A stretch of DNA of 64,000 bases from Candidatus Villigracilaceae bacterium. GTDB taxonomy: Bacteria > Chloroflexota > Anaerolineae > Anaerolineales > Villigracilaceae. Under the pieces are notes generated by a model that was not told the DNA's origin, made no database searches, and was given only the letters and a program-made list of their open reading frames with translations. This document shows, in pieces, positions 46,736-54,850 of this stretch. Every line of letters starts with the position of its first letter. Position 1 is the first letter of the stretch. The stretch spans positions 1 to 64,000 of the forward strand of contig JAPKMP010000005.1 in NCBI GenBank assembly GCA_026645935.1, read 5' to 3'. Made by a program: the position numbers and the translations under genes.

Positions 46736-47236
46736 TCAGAAATACTCCACGACGCGGCCGTCTTTGTCCAACATTGCGATCGCACCTGTGGAATGATCAT
46801 ACACCGCGCTGACCTTCGTGCCGGGCGGGAATCTCGATTCGTCCAAATTCCTCGACCTCACTTCGGTGCTCGCGCGGATGGTTTCGCCATCGTGATCCAC
46901 TTCGAGGTCAAAACGATAGATCGGTATCGTGTTGTGTTTCGATCCTTCCGCACCCATATAGGCGATCTTTGCAATACAGGCAACGACCTTTTTCCCCTGC
47001 GAAGCCGCCAGTCTTTTCAATCGTTTGCTCATGATGGACGCGCCAAACAAGCCGCCAAATGCCACGAACGTCAGACCGCAAATGGGAAGCATGGACGCTG
47101 TCGCCGCCAGGGTGATCAGACCTTCATCGAGCTTATCCACAAAAAATGTGCTGAACGATATAATGAATACCAGAACCATCAACAGGGCAAATGCGGCCCA
47201 GCCGACGGCGCGCAGAATGGTGGGGATTTTGCTCAT
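46736..47236 (-). CDS. Hypothetical membrane protein, DUF3592-like
   Basis: A 166-residue protein with two N-terminal membrane segments (about residues 10-33 and 44-68) and a small C-terminal beta domain. The domain contains TIPIYRFDLEVDHDGETIRAST and a later PPGTKVSAVYDHSTG, the pattern of DUF3592-type domains. An AAGGAGA sequence supports the ATG at 47236, nine codons inside a longer reading frame. Function unknown. Confidence 0.65.
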   Translation of the reverse strand: MSKIPTILRAVGWAAFALLMVLVFIISFSTFFVDKLDEGLITLAATASMLPICGLTFVAFGGLFGASIMSKRLKRLAASQGKKVVACIAKIAYMGAEGSKHNTIPIYRFDLEVDHDGETIRASTEVRSRNLDESRFPPGTKVSAVYDHSTGAIAMLDKDGRVVEYF

Positions 47237-47319
47237 CAGGATTCTCCTTTTTGAATTATACAAAACCTCTCCAAATTAAATATCAGACTTACGCGCCAGG
47301 CATCCCACATATACTGAAT

Positions 47320-47357
47320 CAAAAGTCCCTGGCAGAGGAATCTCTGCCAGGGACTTT
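47320..47357 (-). terminator. Terminator of the 5'-nucleotidase gene
   Basis: A perfect 16-bp inverted repeat (47322-47337 with 47342-47357) lies 11 bases after the stop codon. Confidence 0.8.
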
Positions 47358-47368
47358 AACAAACTGTA

Positions 47369-49075
47369 TTACGGAAGCTTGGTAATGCGATTCTGCGGTC
47401 CGGGGGCGACAGGTGAATTCGCCTCAAGATATGCTACAAACGCATCCAGATCGATCATGCCGGTCAACAGGTCGGTTCCGGCGGTCAATGCGGTGAAGCC
47501 GTCACCGCCGCCTGCGAGGAAGTTGTTGACCGTCACACGGTAGCTGGCAGCGGGGTCCACCGGCACGTCATTGATCTTGAGGTCGGTTACCTTGCTGCCC
47601 ACTAGCGCGGACGTGGTCCACGTGTAGGTCAGGCTGTAGGATATCTGCAGCATTCTTCCGGTCCCGTCTGAGCCGGCCGTTGCCTGCTGTTCCAGCACAG
47701 CCTTGAGCTGCTCACCGGTCAATGTCAACGTCACCAGGCTGTTGCTGAACGGTTGGACGGCAAAGGCTTCGCCGTAGGTGACCTGACCGGCTAATTCACT
47801 GCCGCTGATCTGAGCATAAAGTAGGTCAGTGCGAATGCCGCCGGGGTTTGTCATGGCGATCACAGCTTCGCCAAAGCCGACATCTTTTGTGGCGGCAAGC
47901 TGCGCATCGGCGATCACATCACCCAACGCGGACTCATCCATGTTGCCGCCACGTTTGATGTCCGCAGTGATCGAACCGACCACGCGGTTTGCCAGCGGTG
48001 CAGATGCTGTGCGATATTGATCGAGCAGCGCCTTCATGGTCGGGTCTGGTACTGCGCCAAGATACGGTACCTCCACAGGGATGTTGTTCGCGGTCCGGCC
48101 GATCACCTGTCCATTCGTGCCGGCAATGGTGAGGTCGATGTCGGTCAGGTAGCGACCGTTGTAGGCTGCGCCTGTCACGAGCATCGGGTCGTAGTTCTTC
48201 TTGACCTTGACCTGACAGTTATATGCATTGTGCGTATGCCCGGTGATCACGGCATCCACTTCGGGGTCGATCTGCATGATCACATTGGTAAAGAACGGGT
48301 CCGCATAATTGCAGGCATTATGGCTGGACGCCGCACCTGCACCATTATGCAGAATGACGACAATGGCTTTGAGCCCTTCCGTATCCTTGAGATACTTGAC
48401 GTAGTGGTTGATAGTGTCCACTTCCGCCTCGAACATCAAACCTTCCACAGCTGAAGCCACAACAATGGTCGGCGTGGATTCGAGGGCAACGCCGATGAAG
48501 CCGATCTTCGCTCCATCCACTTCCATTACGCTGGTCGCTGCGAAAAGGGTCTGCCCGGTATCCAGGCGGAAGACATTGCTTGCCAGATACTCGAACGATG
48601 CGCCGGGAAATTCCGGCACCCCGGGGAAGCACCCATCGGTTGGATGACAGCCACCAGACTGCATGCGGAGCAATTCCTGCCAGCCTTCATCGAACTCATG
48701 GTTGCCTGTGTTACTGAGATCGAAGCCCATCAGGTTGAATGCCATGATCGTTGGCTCATCATGGAACAGGGCGGAGAGCAGCGGGGTGGCGCCGATCATG
48801 TCACCCGCAGAGATCTTGATGGTGTTGGGATTGGTCGCTTCGGCAGCTTGCACGAACTTGGTAAGATATTCCGCGCCGCCTCGGTAGTACCATTTTGTCT
48901 TATCTTCCGTGTTGCTCGGTTTCGTCAACGCCGGATCGAGCGCGCCATGGAAATCATTGAGAGCCAGAATCTGTACCTCGACAGAAGGCGGTTTCCCTGC
49001 GGCTGTCACAGGCACCAATGTCACGGCTGAGATCAGCGCAAGGACGGTAAAAACGAAAAACATTCTATTTTTCAT
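47369..49075 (-). CDS. Secreted 5'-nucleotidase / cyclic phosphodiesterase (UshA/CpdB family)
   Basis: A 568-residue exported enzyme with a signal peptide (about residues 1-26, ending VTAAG). The N-terminal metallophosphatase domain has NDFHG (about 40), GDMIGATPLLS, GNHEFDEG and GHTHNAYNC, which bind two metals. The C-terminal substrate domain contains EAFAVQPFSNSLVTLTLTG. It should release nucleosides and phosphate outside the cell. The start at 49075 has GGAGAATC upstream. The in-frame ATG 24 codons earlier lies inside a structured leader and is rejected. Confidence 0.93.
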   Translation of the reverse strand: MKNRMFFVFTVLALISAVTLVPVTAAGKPPSVEVQILALNDFHGALDPALTKPSNTEDKTKWYYRGGAEYLTKFVQAAEATNPNTIKISAGDMIGATPLLSALFHDEPTIMAFNLMGFDLSNTGNHEFDEGWQELLRMQSGGCHPTDGCFPGVPEFPGASFEYLASNVFRLDTGQTLFAATSVMEVDGAKIGFIGVALESTPTIVVASAVEGLMFEAEVDTINHYVKYLKDTEGLKAIVVILHNGAGAASSHNACNYADPFFTNVIMQIDPEVDAVITGHTHNAYNCQVKVKKNYDPMLVTGAAYNGRYLTDIDLTIAGTNGQVIGRTANNIPVEVPYLGAVPDPTMKALLDQYRTASAPLANRVVGSITADIKRGGNMDESALGDVIADAQLAATKDVGFGEAVIAMTNPGGIRTDLLYAQISGSELAGQVTYGEAFAVQPFSNSLVTLTLTGEQLKAVLEQQATAGSDGTGRMLQISYSLTYTWTTSALVGSKVTDLKINDVPVDPAASYRVTVNNFLAGGGDGFTALTAGTDLLTGMIDLDAFVAYLEANSPVAPGPQNRITKLP

Positions 49076-49091
49076 ATTGATTCTCCACAAA

Positions 49092-49168
49092 GAAAAAATT
49101 AACCGGCCGCAAAGGCCGGTTTCGCTACTGGCTCCCTGATAACCCATGAGCGTCCAAATTAAGTTATC
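49092..49168 (-). promoter_or_regulatory. Structured leader with terminator-like hairpin before the 5'-nucleotidase gene
   Basis: On the minus strand AACCGGCC (49114-49121) pairs with GGCCGGTT (49101-49108), followed by AATTTTTT, only 17 bases before the start codon. Just upstream GATAAC (49163-49168) pairs with GTTATC (49138-49143). This could be an attenuator. A REP-like repeat is the alternative. Confidence 0.45.
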
Positions 49169-49318
49169 AGATCATAGCCGCCTGAACTCATATATACAGG
49201 TGGTGAAGATAATTTATCCCTGCGCACCTCCCCGAAGAAACGCCATGGATCACACCTCCTGCATCATCATAGCAAAAAGAGATGACAAATACAACAAGAA
49301 GGCTGTTTCGTTTTTGAC

Positions 49319-49347
49319 TTGACCCTTCCCTTGGAACGTTCTACAAT
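49319..49347 (+). promoter_or_regulatory. Promoter of the glyA-gcvT fusion gene
   Basis: TTGACC (49319-49324) and TACAAT (49342-49347) are separated by exactly 17 bases. The predicted leader is about 50 bases and ends in an AAGGAG ribosome-binding site. Confidence 0.8.
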
Positions 49348-49405
49348 TTGACGGCACGCATCCCAACTAATCCGGAACCTGTTTCCGTTTTCAAGGAGAT
49401 TTCTC

Positions 49406-52400
49406 ATGCCCGACTTTCTATTCCGTGGTTCGCTCGAGAAGTTGGATAAAGACGTTTACGGATTGACCCAGCTCGAAGCGGAGCGCCAGTATCGCAAACT
49501 TATCCTCATCCCCAGCGAATCGACTGCGCCGATGGCGGTGCGTGAAGCGTTGATGTCTGCTTTTCAGAACATTTACGCCGAGGGCTACCCCAGCGAAGAA
49601 TCGCGTTGGATGAGCGAGGAAGAAATTCTCGATCACCCCATGCGTCTCGCCGATTATCGCCGCAACGGTGACCCGCGCTACTACAAAGGCGTGGAATATG
49701 CCGACGCCGTGGAAGCCCTCGCACGCCGCCGCGCCGCCGAAGCCTTCGCCGCCAATGGCTTCACCGCCGACCAAATCTACGTTAACGTGCAGGCGCTTTC
49801 GGGCGGACCTGCCAACAATGCCGTGTATCAAGCCTTGTTGAACATCGGCGATACCGTGATGGGACTCGACCTGCTGCATGGCGGTCATCTCTCACACGGC
49901 TCGCCGGTTAACCGCAGCGGTAAATGGTTCAAGGCGGTGCATTATTCCGTGGGCGCGGATGAAAAACTCGATTACGAAGCCATTCGCCAGCTCGCGTTGG
50001 AAAATAAACCGAAACTGTTGATCGCTGGTTATTCATCTTATTCATGGATTCCGGATTGGAAGAAGTTCCGCGAAATTGCTGATGAAGTTGGCGCGTACTT
50101 CCTTGCGGATATTTCCCACATCGGCGGACTTGTCGCGGCGGGCGTGGTGCCTTCGCCGATCGGCATTGCTGATATTGTCATGTCTACCACTCACAAGAGT
50201 CTCGACGGTCCACGCGGGGCGGTGTTGATGACCACCAAAGCCGACATCGCCAAGAAGATCGATAAAGCCGTCTTCCCCGGTGAGCAGGGCGGACCGCATG
50301 TGAACGTCTTCGCGGGTTTGGCGTTGACCTTCAAACTGGCGCAGACCAAGCAGTTCAAGAAATTGCAAGACCAGACCATCAAGAACGCGGTGGCGATGGC
50401 AGATCAATTCACCAAGCGCGGATTGCGCGTTCCGTTTGGCGGTACGAACTGCCACATGCTGAACGTGGATTGTTCTTCTGTCGTCGGTGAAGATGGAACC
50501 AAACTCAGTGGTGATCAGGCGGCGCGTATTCTCGATATCGTCGGTGTGGTTGTCAATCGCAACACCATCCCCGGTGACAAGAGCGCGGCGGCGCCTTCGG
50601 GTATTCGCCTCGGAACGCCGTGGATCACCCAGCGCGGATTCAACGAGAAGCAGTCGCGTCAACTCGCAGACATCATCGCGGATGTGCTGTTGGCATGTGC
50701 GCCGCATGCGGTCGATACCGTTCGCAAGGGCAAGCAGCGCCGCGCAAAAGTGGACTTCAAAGTGTTCAATGATGCCAAGTTGAAGATCCGCAAGTTGGCG
50801 ATGGGCGCAGGCATTGACTTCAAACCGACCAAGACCGGTTACCCACATTTCTATTACATCGATGATGTCCCTCACCCCAGCCCCTCTCCCAAAGGGCGAG
50901 GGAGTGCCAGTGCTGTGTTTGAACTCAGCGGTGGACGCATTCGCCAGGTGTTGGATTATGTCGCTTCGTCTGACCTCTCTGCTTTGAAGAAGGGCAAGAC
51001 GCAGGTGACTTCGATTGCGACCCCGAAGGGCGTTATCAAAGGCTTGTTGAAGAACGTTGATAACACTACCTATCAATTATCTGTTCCGGTGAAAGATGCT
51101 TCGGTCGTGGGAACATGGCTGCGCGATCTTTCGGATGGATACACCTCGTTCAATTTAGATGGCTCGAAAGATTTCAGCACCAAGCGTGTGCCGGGTCCGT
51201 TCGTGGTGAGTGAAGTGAAGGCGAAACTCGCCGCTACGAATCCGCCGCTTCAGAGTGAGGTCAAGCCTTGGTTTGTAGGCGTCAGCTCAAACGTTAAGGA
51301 AGAGGCGCTGCCGCCTTTCGTTTGGAATGAGGTCGAAGGTGAGTTAAAGAAAACAGCGTTGAATCAAACTCATCGAGACCTCGGCGGCAGAATGGTCCCC
51401 TTTGCAGGTTGGGAAATGCCGGTGGTGTACACGTCTATCTTTGAGGAACATTTGGCGACGCGGCAGGCAGCGGGTTTGTTTGACGTGAGTCACATGGGCG
51501 CGTATGACGTGCGCGGCGCGGATGCCGCCTCTTTCCTCGACGCGGTCTGCGGCAATGACTGCGGAGGTTTGATGCCGGGTGAGAGTTTGTACACCCACTT
51601 CCTCACGCCCGATGGCGATGTGATCGATGATACCTTGGTGTACCGCCGCGGATTTGATAACTTCCTCGTGGTGGTCAACGCGTCGAACGATGATAAGGAC
51701 CGCACCTGGCTGGAAAGTGTGCGCGACGGAAAAGTGAAAATTGATAACGCTCGTCCGTGGGCGCGCGCGTACGGCTACAACGCGGAGATCCGCAATTTGC
51801 GTGATCCGAAGGCGGGGAAGGATATGCGGGTTGACATTGCGTTGCAGGGTCCGAAGAGCCGCGACACGCTGCTGGCAATGGGTGTGGACGATGCGACCCG
51901 CGCGCGCATTATGAAGTTGAAGCGCACTGAGTTGTGTGATGCTGTTGTCGGTGGTTTCGATCTCATCGTTTCGCGCACGGGCTACACCGGCGAGAAGATG
52001 GCGTTCGAGTTGTTCGTCCACCCGGATAGCGCCGTGGCATTTTGGAACGGTGTATTGAAAGCCGGTGAGCAATTCGGTGTGAAGCCCATCGGTTTGGGTG
52101 CGCGTGACTCTTTGAGAACCGAAGCCGGTTTGCCCTTGTATGGTCATGAGATGGGATTGGGTTCGGGAAATTCCGGGAATCGGGATTTGGGAGTCGCGGA
52201 GGGCGGATTTGGTTCGTATGTGAAGACCTACAAGCCGTGGTTCATCGGTCGCGATGCCTTTGTGGCGCGTGAGAAAGAACGCAAGGGCGTGGTGGTGCGC
52301 TTCACCTTCGACGAACAGCGCACACGCATGGCGCACAACGGCGACCCGGTGGTGAATGCAGATGGTCAGCGCATCGGCTTCGTGACCTCCTGCGCCATCG

Positions 52401-52543
52401 ACAGCGCGCGCTTCATTACCGGTCAGGCATACGTGCAGTTGGCGTATGCGAAGGAAGGCACGGTCATCGGAGTCAATCAGGGCGGGAATGTGGATCGTCC
52501 GGCTGGGTTGGCGAAGGTGGTGAGTCGCTTCGCGAAGTTGTAG
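49406..52543 (+). CDS. Serine hydroxymethyltransferase - aminomethyltransferase (GlyA-GcvT) fusion
   Basis: A 1045-residue fusion. Residues 1-440 are a GlyA domain: LILIPSEST, DISHIGGLVAAG and the PLP lysine Lys264 in TTHKSLDGPRG. Residues 450-645 form a connecting domain of unclear origin, carrying a 13-residue repeat-encoded insert at about 488-501. Residues 650-1045 are a GcvT domain, beginning LGGRMVPFAGWEMP, with SRTGYTGE and GARDSLRTEAGLPLYGHE. Both halves handle tetrahydrofolate one-carbon units from serine and glycine, so fusion could channel methylene-THF. No gcvH or gcvP is in the window. A Gly/Ser/Asn-rich stretch near residue 918 interrupts the GcvT domain. Confidence 0.93.
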   Translation: MPDFLFRGSLEKLDKDVYGLTQLEAERQYRKLILIPSESTAPMAVREALMSAFQNIYAEGYPSEESRWMSEEEILDHPMRLADYRRNGDPRYYKGVEYADAVEALARRRAAEAFAANGFTADQIYVNVQALSGGPANNAVYQALLNIGDTVMGLDLLHGGHLSHGSPVNRSGKWFKAVHYSVGADEKLDYEAIRQLALENKPKLLIAGYSSYSWIPDWKKFREIADEVGAYFLADISHIGGLVAAGVVPSPIGIADIVMSTTHKSLDGPRGAVLMTTKADIAKKIDKAVFPGEQGGPHVNVFAGLALTFKLAQTKQFKKLQDQTIKNAVAMADQFTKRGLRVPFGGTNCHMLNVDCSSVVGEDGTKLSGDQAARILDIVGVVVNRNTIPGDKSAAAPSGIRLGTPWITQRGFNEKQSRQLADIIADVLLACAPHAVDTVRKGKQRRAKVDFKVFNDAKLKIRKLAMGAGIDFKPTKTGYPHFYYIDDVPHPSPSPKGRGSASAVFELSGGRIRQVLDYVASSDLSALKKGKTQVTSIATPKGVIKGLLKNVDNTTYQLSVPVKDASVVGTWLRDLSDGYTSFNLDGSKDFSTKRVPGPFVVSEVKAKLAATNPPLQSEVKPWFVGVSSNVKEEALPPFVWNEVEGELKKTALNQTHRDLGGRMVPFAGWEMPVVYTSIFEEHLATRQAAGLFDVSHMGAYDVRGADAASFLDAVCGNDCGGLMPGESLYTHFLTPDGDVIDDTLVYRRGFDNFLVVVNASNDDKDRTWLESVRDGKVKIDNARPWARAYGYNAEIRNLRDPKAGKDMRVDIALQGPKSRDTLLAMGVDDATRARIMKLKRTELCDAVVGGFDLIVSRTGYTGEKMAFELFVHPDSAVAFWNGVLKAGEQFGVKPIGLGARDSLRTEAGLPLYGHEMGLGSGNSGNRDLGVAEGGFGSYVKTYKPWFIGRDAFVAREKERKGVVVRFTFDEQRTRMAHNGDPVVNADGQRIGFVTSCAIDSARFITGQAYVQLAYAKEGTVIGVNQGGNVDRPAGLAKVVSRFAKL
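50869..50907 (+). repeat. Palindromic repeat inserted in frame in glyA-gcvT
   Basis: A CCCTCACCCCAGCCCCTCTCCC segment followed by AAAGGGCGAGGGAG gives an inner hairpin and encodes PHPSPSPKGRG. It is the same type of element as in the methyltransferase gene at 35762. Confidence 0.7.
52476..52543 (+). repeat. Direct repeat copy A: 3' end of gcvT
   Basis: The last 68 bp of the fusion gene recur at 53538-53605 with only two mismatches. A hairpin behind the stop (52571-52598) recurs behind copy B (53638-53668). Confidence 0.9.
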
Positions 52544-52615
52544 TAAGTGAATAGTGAAACGTGAATTGGGATGGCGTCAGGGGTGGGGCGCCGTCCAGTT
52601 GTTTAAAAGAGGCTG

Positions 52616-52621
52616 TATAAT
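52616..52621 (+). promoter_or_regulatory. -10 box of the DUF3800 gene (leaderless)
   Basis: A perfect TATAAT preceded by CTG and followed by six bases and the ATG. No -35 at normal distance and no ribosome-binding site. Confidence 0.6.
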
Positions 52622-52627
52622 TGCGTT

Positions 52628-53410
52628 ATGAAGAAACCTATTGAGGGTGAAAATTGGTATTTCGTAGATGAGACAGGTGACCCCGTCTTTTATGATGCGC
52701 GCGGAAACCTGATTGTTGGGATAGAGGGGTGTTCCTTGATTCTAGGGATTGGGTTCATCGAAACAGAACAGCCATCTTTACTCCGCCAAGTCATTGCTGA
52801 TTTACATCAACAAATTACAAACGATAAATATTTACAATCCATTCCGTCGATTGTGAAAACAAACCGGGCGTTTCATGCAAAAGATGATGCTCCAGAAGTG
52901 CGTTATCTTGTTTATCAAGCTCTTTCTAAACTGAACTTTAAGGCGCAATTTGTGATTGCCCGAAAAATCGAAAAGGTTTTCCGAAATTCTTTCGATGCCA
53001 AGGAAACTAAATTTTACGATCACTTGGTCAGCCAGTTGTTTACAAATGTGTTACACCGCCATACTCATAACCATGTTTATTTTGCACAACGTGGTTCCAA
53101 AATACGGCAGGCGAATTTAGAACAGGCAATTACAAATGGAATTGCAAAGTTTGAATCACGTTGGACGACAAAAGTAGATACAAAAATTGATATAATTCCT
53201 CAAACACCTGTCGGTGAACCATGTTTACAGGTGATCGATTATATGAATTGGGCAGTTTACCGGGCATTTGTCAAACGGGAAATGCGGTATTTTGATTTTG
53301 TAGCGGACAAGGTCAGCTTTTTGGTGGATTTGTATGACATGCAAAATTACCCCAAAAACTGGTATTCTCGTGAAAACCCCTTTGACATAAAAAAAGTCAG
53401 CCCCCTGTAG
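52628..53410 (+). CDS. DUF3800 domain protein
   Basis: A 260-residue protein with the two ends that define DUF3800: an N-terminal DETGDP acidic motif near residue 14 and a C-terminal GEPCLQVIDYMNWAVYRAFVKRE. The family has an RNase H-like fold, is common in phages and defence islands, and is thought to be a nuclease, though its activity is unproven. The gene is clearly poorer in GC than glyA-gcvT. It lies between two copies of the gcvT 3' end, which marks it as part of an inserted cassette. Confidence 0.85.
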   Translation: MKKPIEGENWYFVDETGDPVFYDARGNLIVGIEGCSLILGIGFIETEQPSLLRQVIADLHQQITNDKYLQSIPSIVKTNRAFHAKDDAPEVRYLVYQALSKLNFKAQFVIARKIEKVFRNSFDAKETKFYDHLVSQLFTNVLHRHTHNHVYFAQRGSKIRQANLEQAITNGIAKFESRWTTKVDTKIDIIPQTPVGEPCLQVIDYMNWAVYRAFVKREMRYFDFVADKVSFLVDLYDMQNYPKNWYSRENPFDIKKVSPL

Positions 53411-53461
53411 GCTAGGCTCGTATACCGAGCGCATGGCTTGAAGCCAGCTTTCACCTACAGG
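53404..53461. repeat. Three-stem palindromic structure behind the DUF3800 gene
   Basis: An outer 8-bp stem (53404-53411 with 53454-53461) encloses two hairpins, 53416-53430 and 53434-53446. The outer left arm includes the DUF3800 stop codon. The shape is a three-way junction. It could be a recombination site or a structured terminator. Confidence 0.6.
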
Positions 53462-53537
53462 CGACCGACTAAGTTACTAATATTGTATACTTTTTTCTTA
53501 AAAAGTCAATTCAGAAATATTAAGGTTTTATAACAGT

Positions 53538-53605
53538 ATCAGGGCGGGAATGTGGATCGTCCCGCTGGGTTGGCGAAGGTGGTGAGTCGCTTCGCGAAGC
53601 TGTAG
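53538..53605 (+). repeat. Direct repeat copy B: duplicated gcvT 3' end
   Basis: Sixty-six of 68 bases match the true end of glyA-gcvT, including the stop codon. There is no start or upstream coding sequence, so this is a gene fragment left by duplication or insertion. Confidence 0.9.
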
Positions 53606-53770
53606 GAAGAAAGACGAAAGAAGAAAGAAGAAAGATGGGACGGCGTCAGGGGTGGGACGCTGTCCCATTAAAAACCACAATAAAACTATGACTAAAATAA
53701 GCACGGTCTATCAAGAAAAATACCAAATGGCATAAAACGCAGAATTCGACAAGACTCTGGTTTTGGGTGT

Positions 53771-54493
53771 GTGATTTGCGGGTTCGCAATTTATCAATAT
53801 GAGCACGTTGACCCTGAGTTTGCCGATGCAACTAGCCATAATCCCAAGAAGATGACACTACTTTGCGGTTCTTGCCATGACCAAGTAACAAGGGGAATTT
53901 ACAGTAAAGAAAAAGTGAAAGAAGCAAAGCTAAATCCTAAATGTGAACAAAAGGGTTTTACTTTCGGCGCTTTTGATATTGGAACAAATATGCCCAGCAT
54001 CCGATTTGGAACTTCTCTGTTTTCATCACCAAGTGGTTTAGTTTTATTTGAAATCGAAGGTAAAGACCTATTGGTTTTTGAACCCCCAGAAAAATCTGGC
54101 GGTCCGTTCCTGCTAAGTGCTTCTCTTTACGATGAGCATGAGAATTTATTCTTTTCAGTTGAAAGAAATGAATGGAAAGGTGATGTTGGTAACTGGGATA
54201 TAGAAATTGAAGGGCAGAGAATTACTATTAGACAAAAAAGCAGGGACGTTCTTTTGGAGTTAATAAATCTCCCAAGAGAGGCAATTCTAATTAACAAAAT
54301 CAACATCCAATATAAAGGTTATAAAGTATTTGGTAATGACGCTAATAGAATGACTATAAGTGGACCAAGCGGAGGGGGATTAATTTTTGAAACTTGTACT
54401 TTTGAGTTTGATAATAAGCCAATTAGGAATGTCGGATATCAATTGGGTGAAACTATTAATCCACTTTCTAGAGCAATTATCAGGCTGACATAA
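53771..54493 (+). CDS. HNH-type endonuclease-like protein, 5' end probably frameshifted
   Basis: A 240-residue reading frame. Its first part has an HNH-like zinc-binding region: CVICG, then YEHVDPEF and LLCGSCHDQVTRG, the pattern of a small HNH family. The remaining 170 residues are a beta-rich domain not recognised. The first cysteine of the motif precedes the GTG used here as formal start. The frame is open back to 53696 (with HGLSRKIPNGIKRRIRQ) but has no start codon. An ATG at 53688 lies in another frame, one base off across an A-run. A one-base loss there probably destroyed the real start. The gene is AT-rich. Confidence 0.55.
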   Translation: MICGFAIYQYEHVDPEFADATSHNPKKMTLLCGSCHDQVTRGIYSKEKVKEAKLNPKCEQKGFTFGAFDIGTNMPSIRFGTSLFSSPSGLVLFEIEGKDLLVFEPPEKSGGPFLLSASLYDEHENLFFSVERNEWKGDVGNWDIEIEGQRITIRQKSRDVLLELINLPREAILINKINIQYKGYKVFGNDANRMTISGPSGGGLIFETCTFEFDNKPIRNVGYQLGETINPLSRAIIRLT

Positions 54494-54580
54494 AACCTTA
54501 AAATGATAATCTGACAGGTGAAGATTGAAAGGATGAATAACATATCCTTGATTAGTGTCATAATCAGCATGCCCTTTGGA

Positions 54581-54691
54581 TCTCACCCTGATGGGCGTAA
54601 TAATCAAGTCTGTCCGTTTGACCTCACCCTGATGTGCGTAATAATCAAATTTCTCCGTTTGCCCCTCTCCTGAAGGAGAGGGTATTTTTTT
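54581..54691 (+). repeat. Tandem repeat and CTCTCC palindrome before the toxin-antitoxin pair
   Basis: A 41-bp unit (CTCACCCTGATGNGCGTAATAATCA followed by CCGTTTG) occurs twice, at about 54582 and 54623, then runs into a GCCCCTCTCC-TGAA-GGAGAGGG hairpin and a T run. The same block recurs behind the toxin gene. The rest of the 357-base gap (54494-54850) holds a second CTCCCC/GGGGAGG palindrome near 54758 and the operator at 54811. Confidence 0.75.
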
Positions 54692-54810
54692 GATTGCTGT
54701 TCTGTGGATGGCGCTGAGGTTTTAGGTCAATGTTTGGTTGATGGGGGTGGTTTTAGCTCCTCCCCTTCAGGGGAGGCGGGGGAGAGGTTGGTTTTAGGTT
54801 TATGGTAAAA

Positions 54811-54840
54811 TGCTAAGCAAATTATAGGTTTTGCTTAGCA
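54811..54840 (+). promoter_or_regulatory. Operator-like inverted repeat of the toxin-antitoxin operon
   Basis: Perfect 10-bp arms TGCTAAGCAA (54811-54820) and TTGCTTAGCA (54831-54840) with a 10-base spacer. A TAAAAT -10 candidate overlaps the left edge, and the AbrB antitoxin gene starts 10 bases later. This fits autorepression by the antitoxin. Confidence 0.75.
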
Positions 54841-54850
54841 AGGAGAGAAA

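Noticed and set aside
49073-49147. Upstream start for the 5'-nucleotidase
   Set aside because: The extra 24 residues are encoded by the leader hairpin and would block the signal peptide from the N-terminus.
49150-49400. Glycine riboswitch before glyA-gcvT
   Set aside because: The leader after the promoter is only about 50 bases and contains none of the glycine-aptamer conserved segments.
50042-51076. Long antisense frame opposite glyA-gcvT
   Set aside because: The sense strand encodes a recognised enzyme through this region. The antisense product resembles nothing.
54581-54670. Possible CRISPR-like repeats
   Set aside because: Only two tandem 41-bp copies with no unique spacers between them, and no cas genes anywhere in the window.
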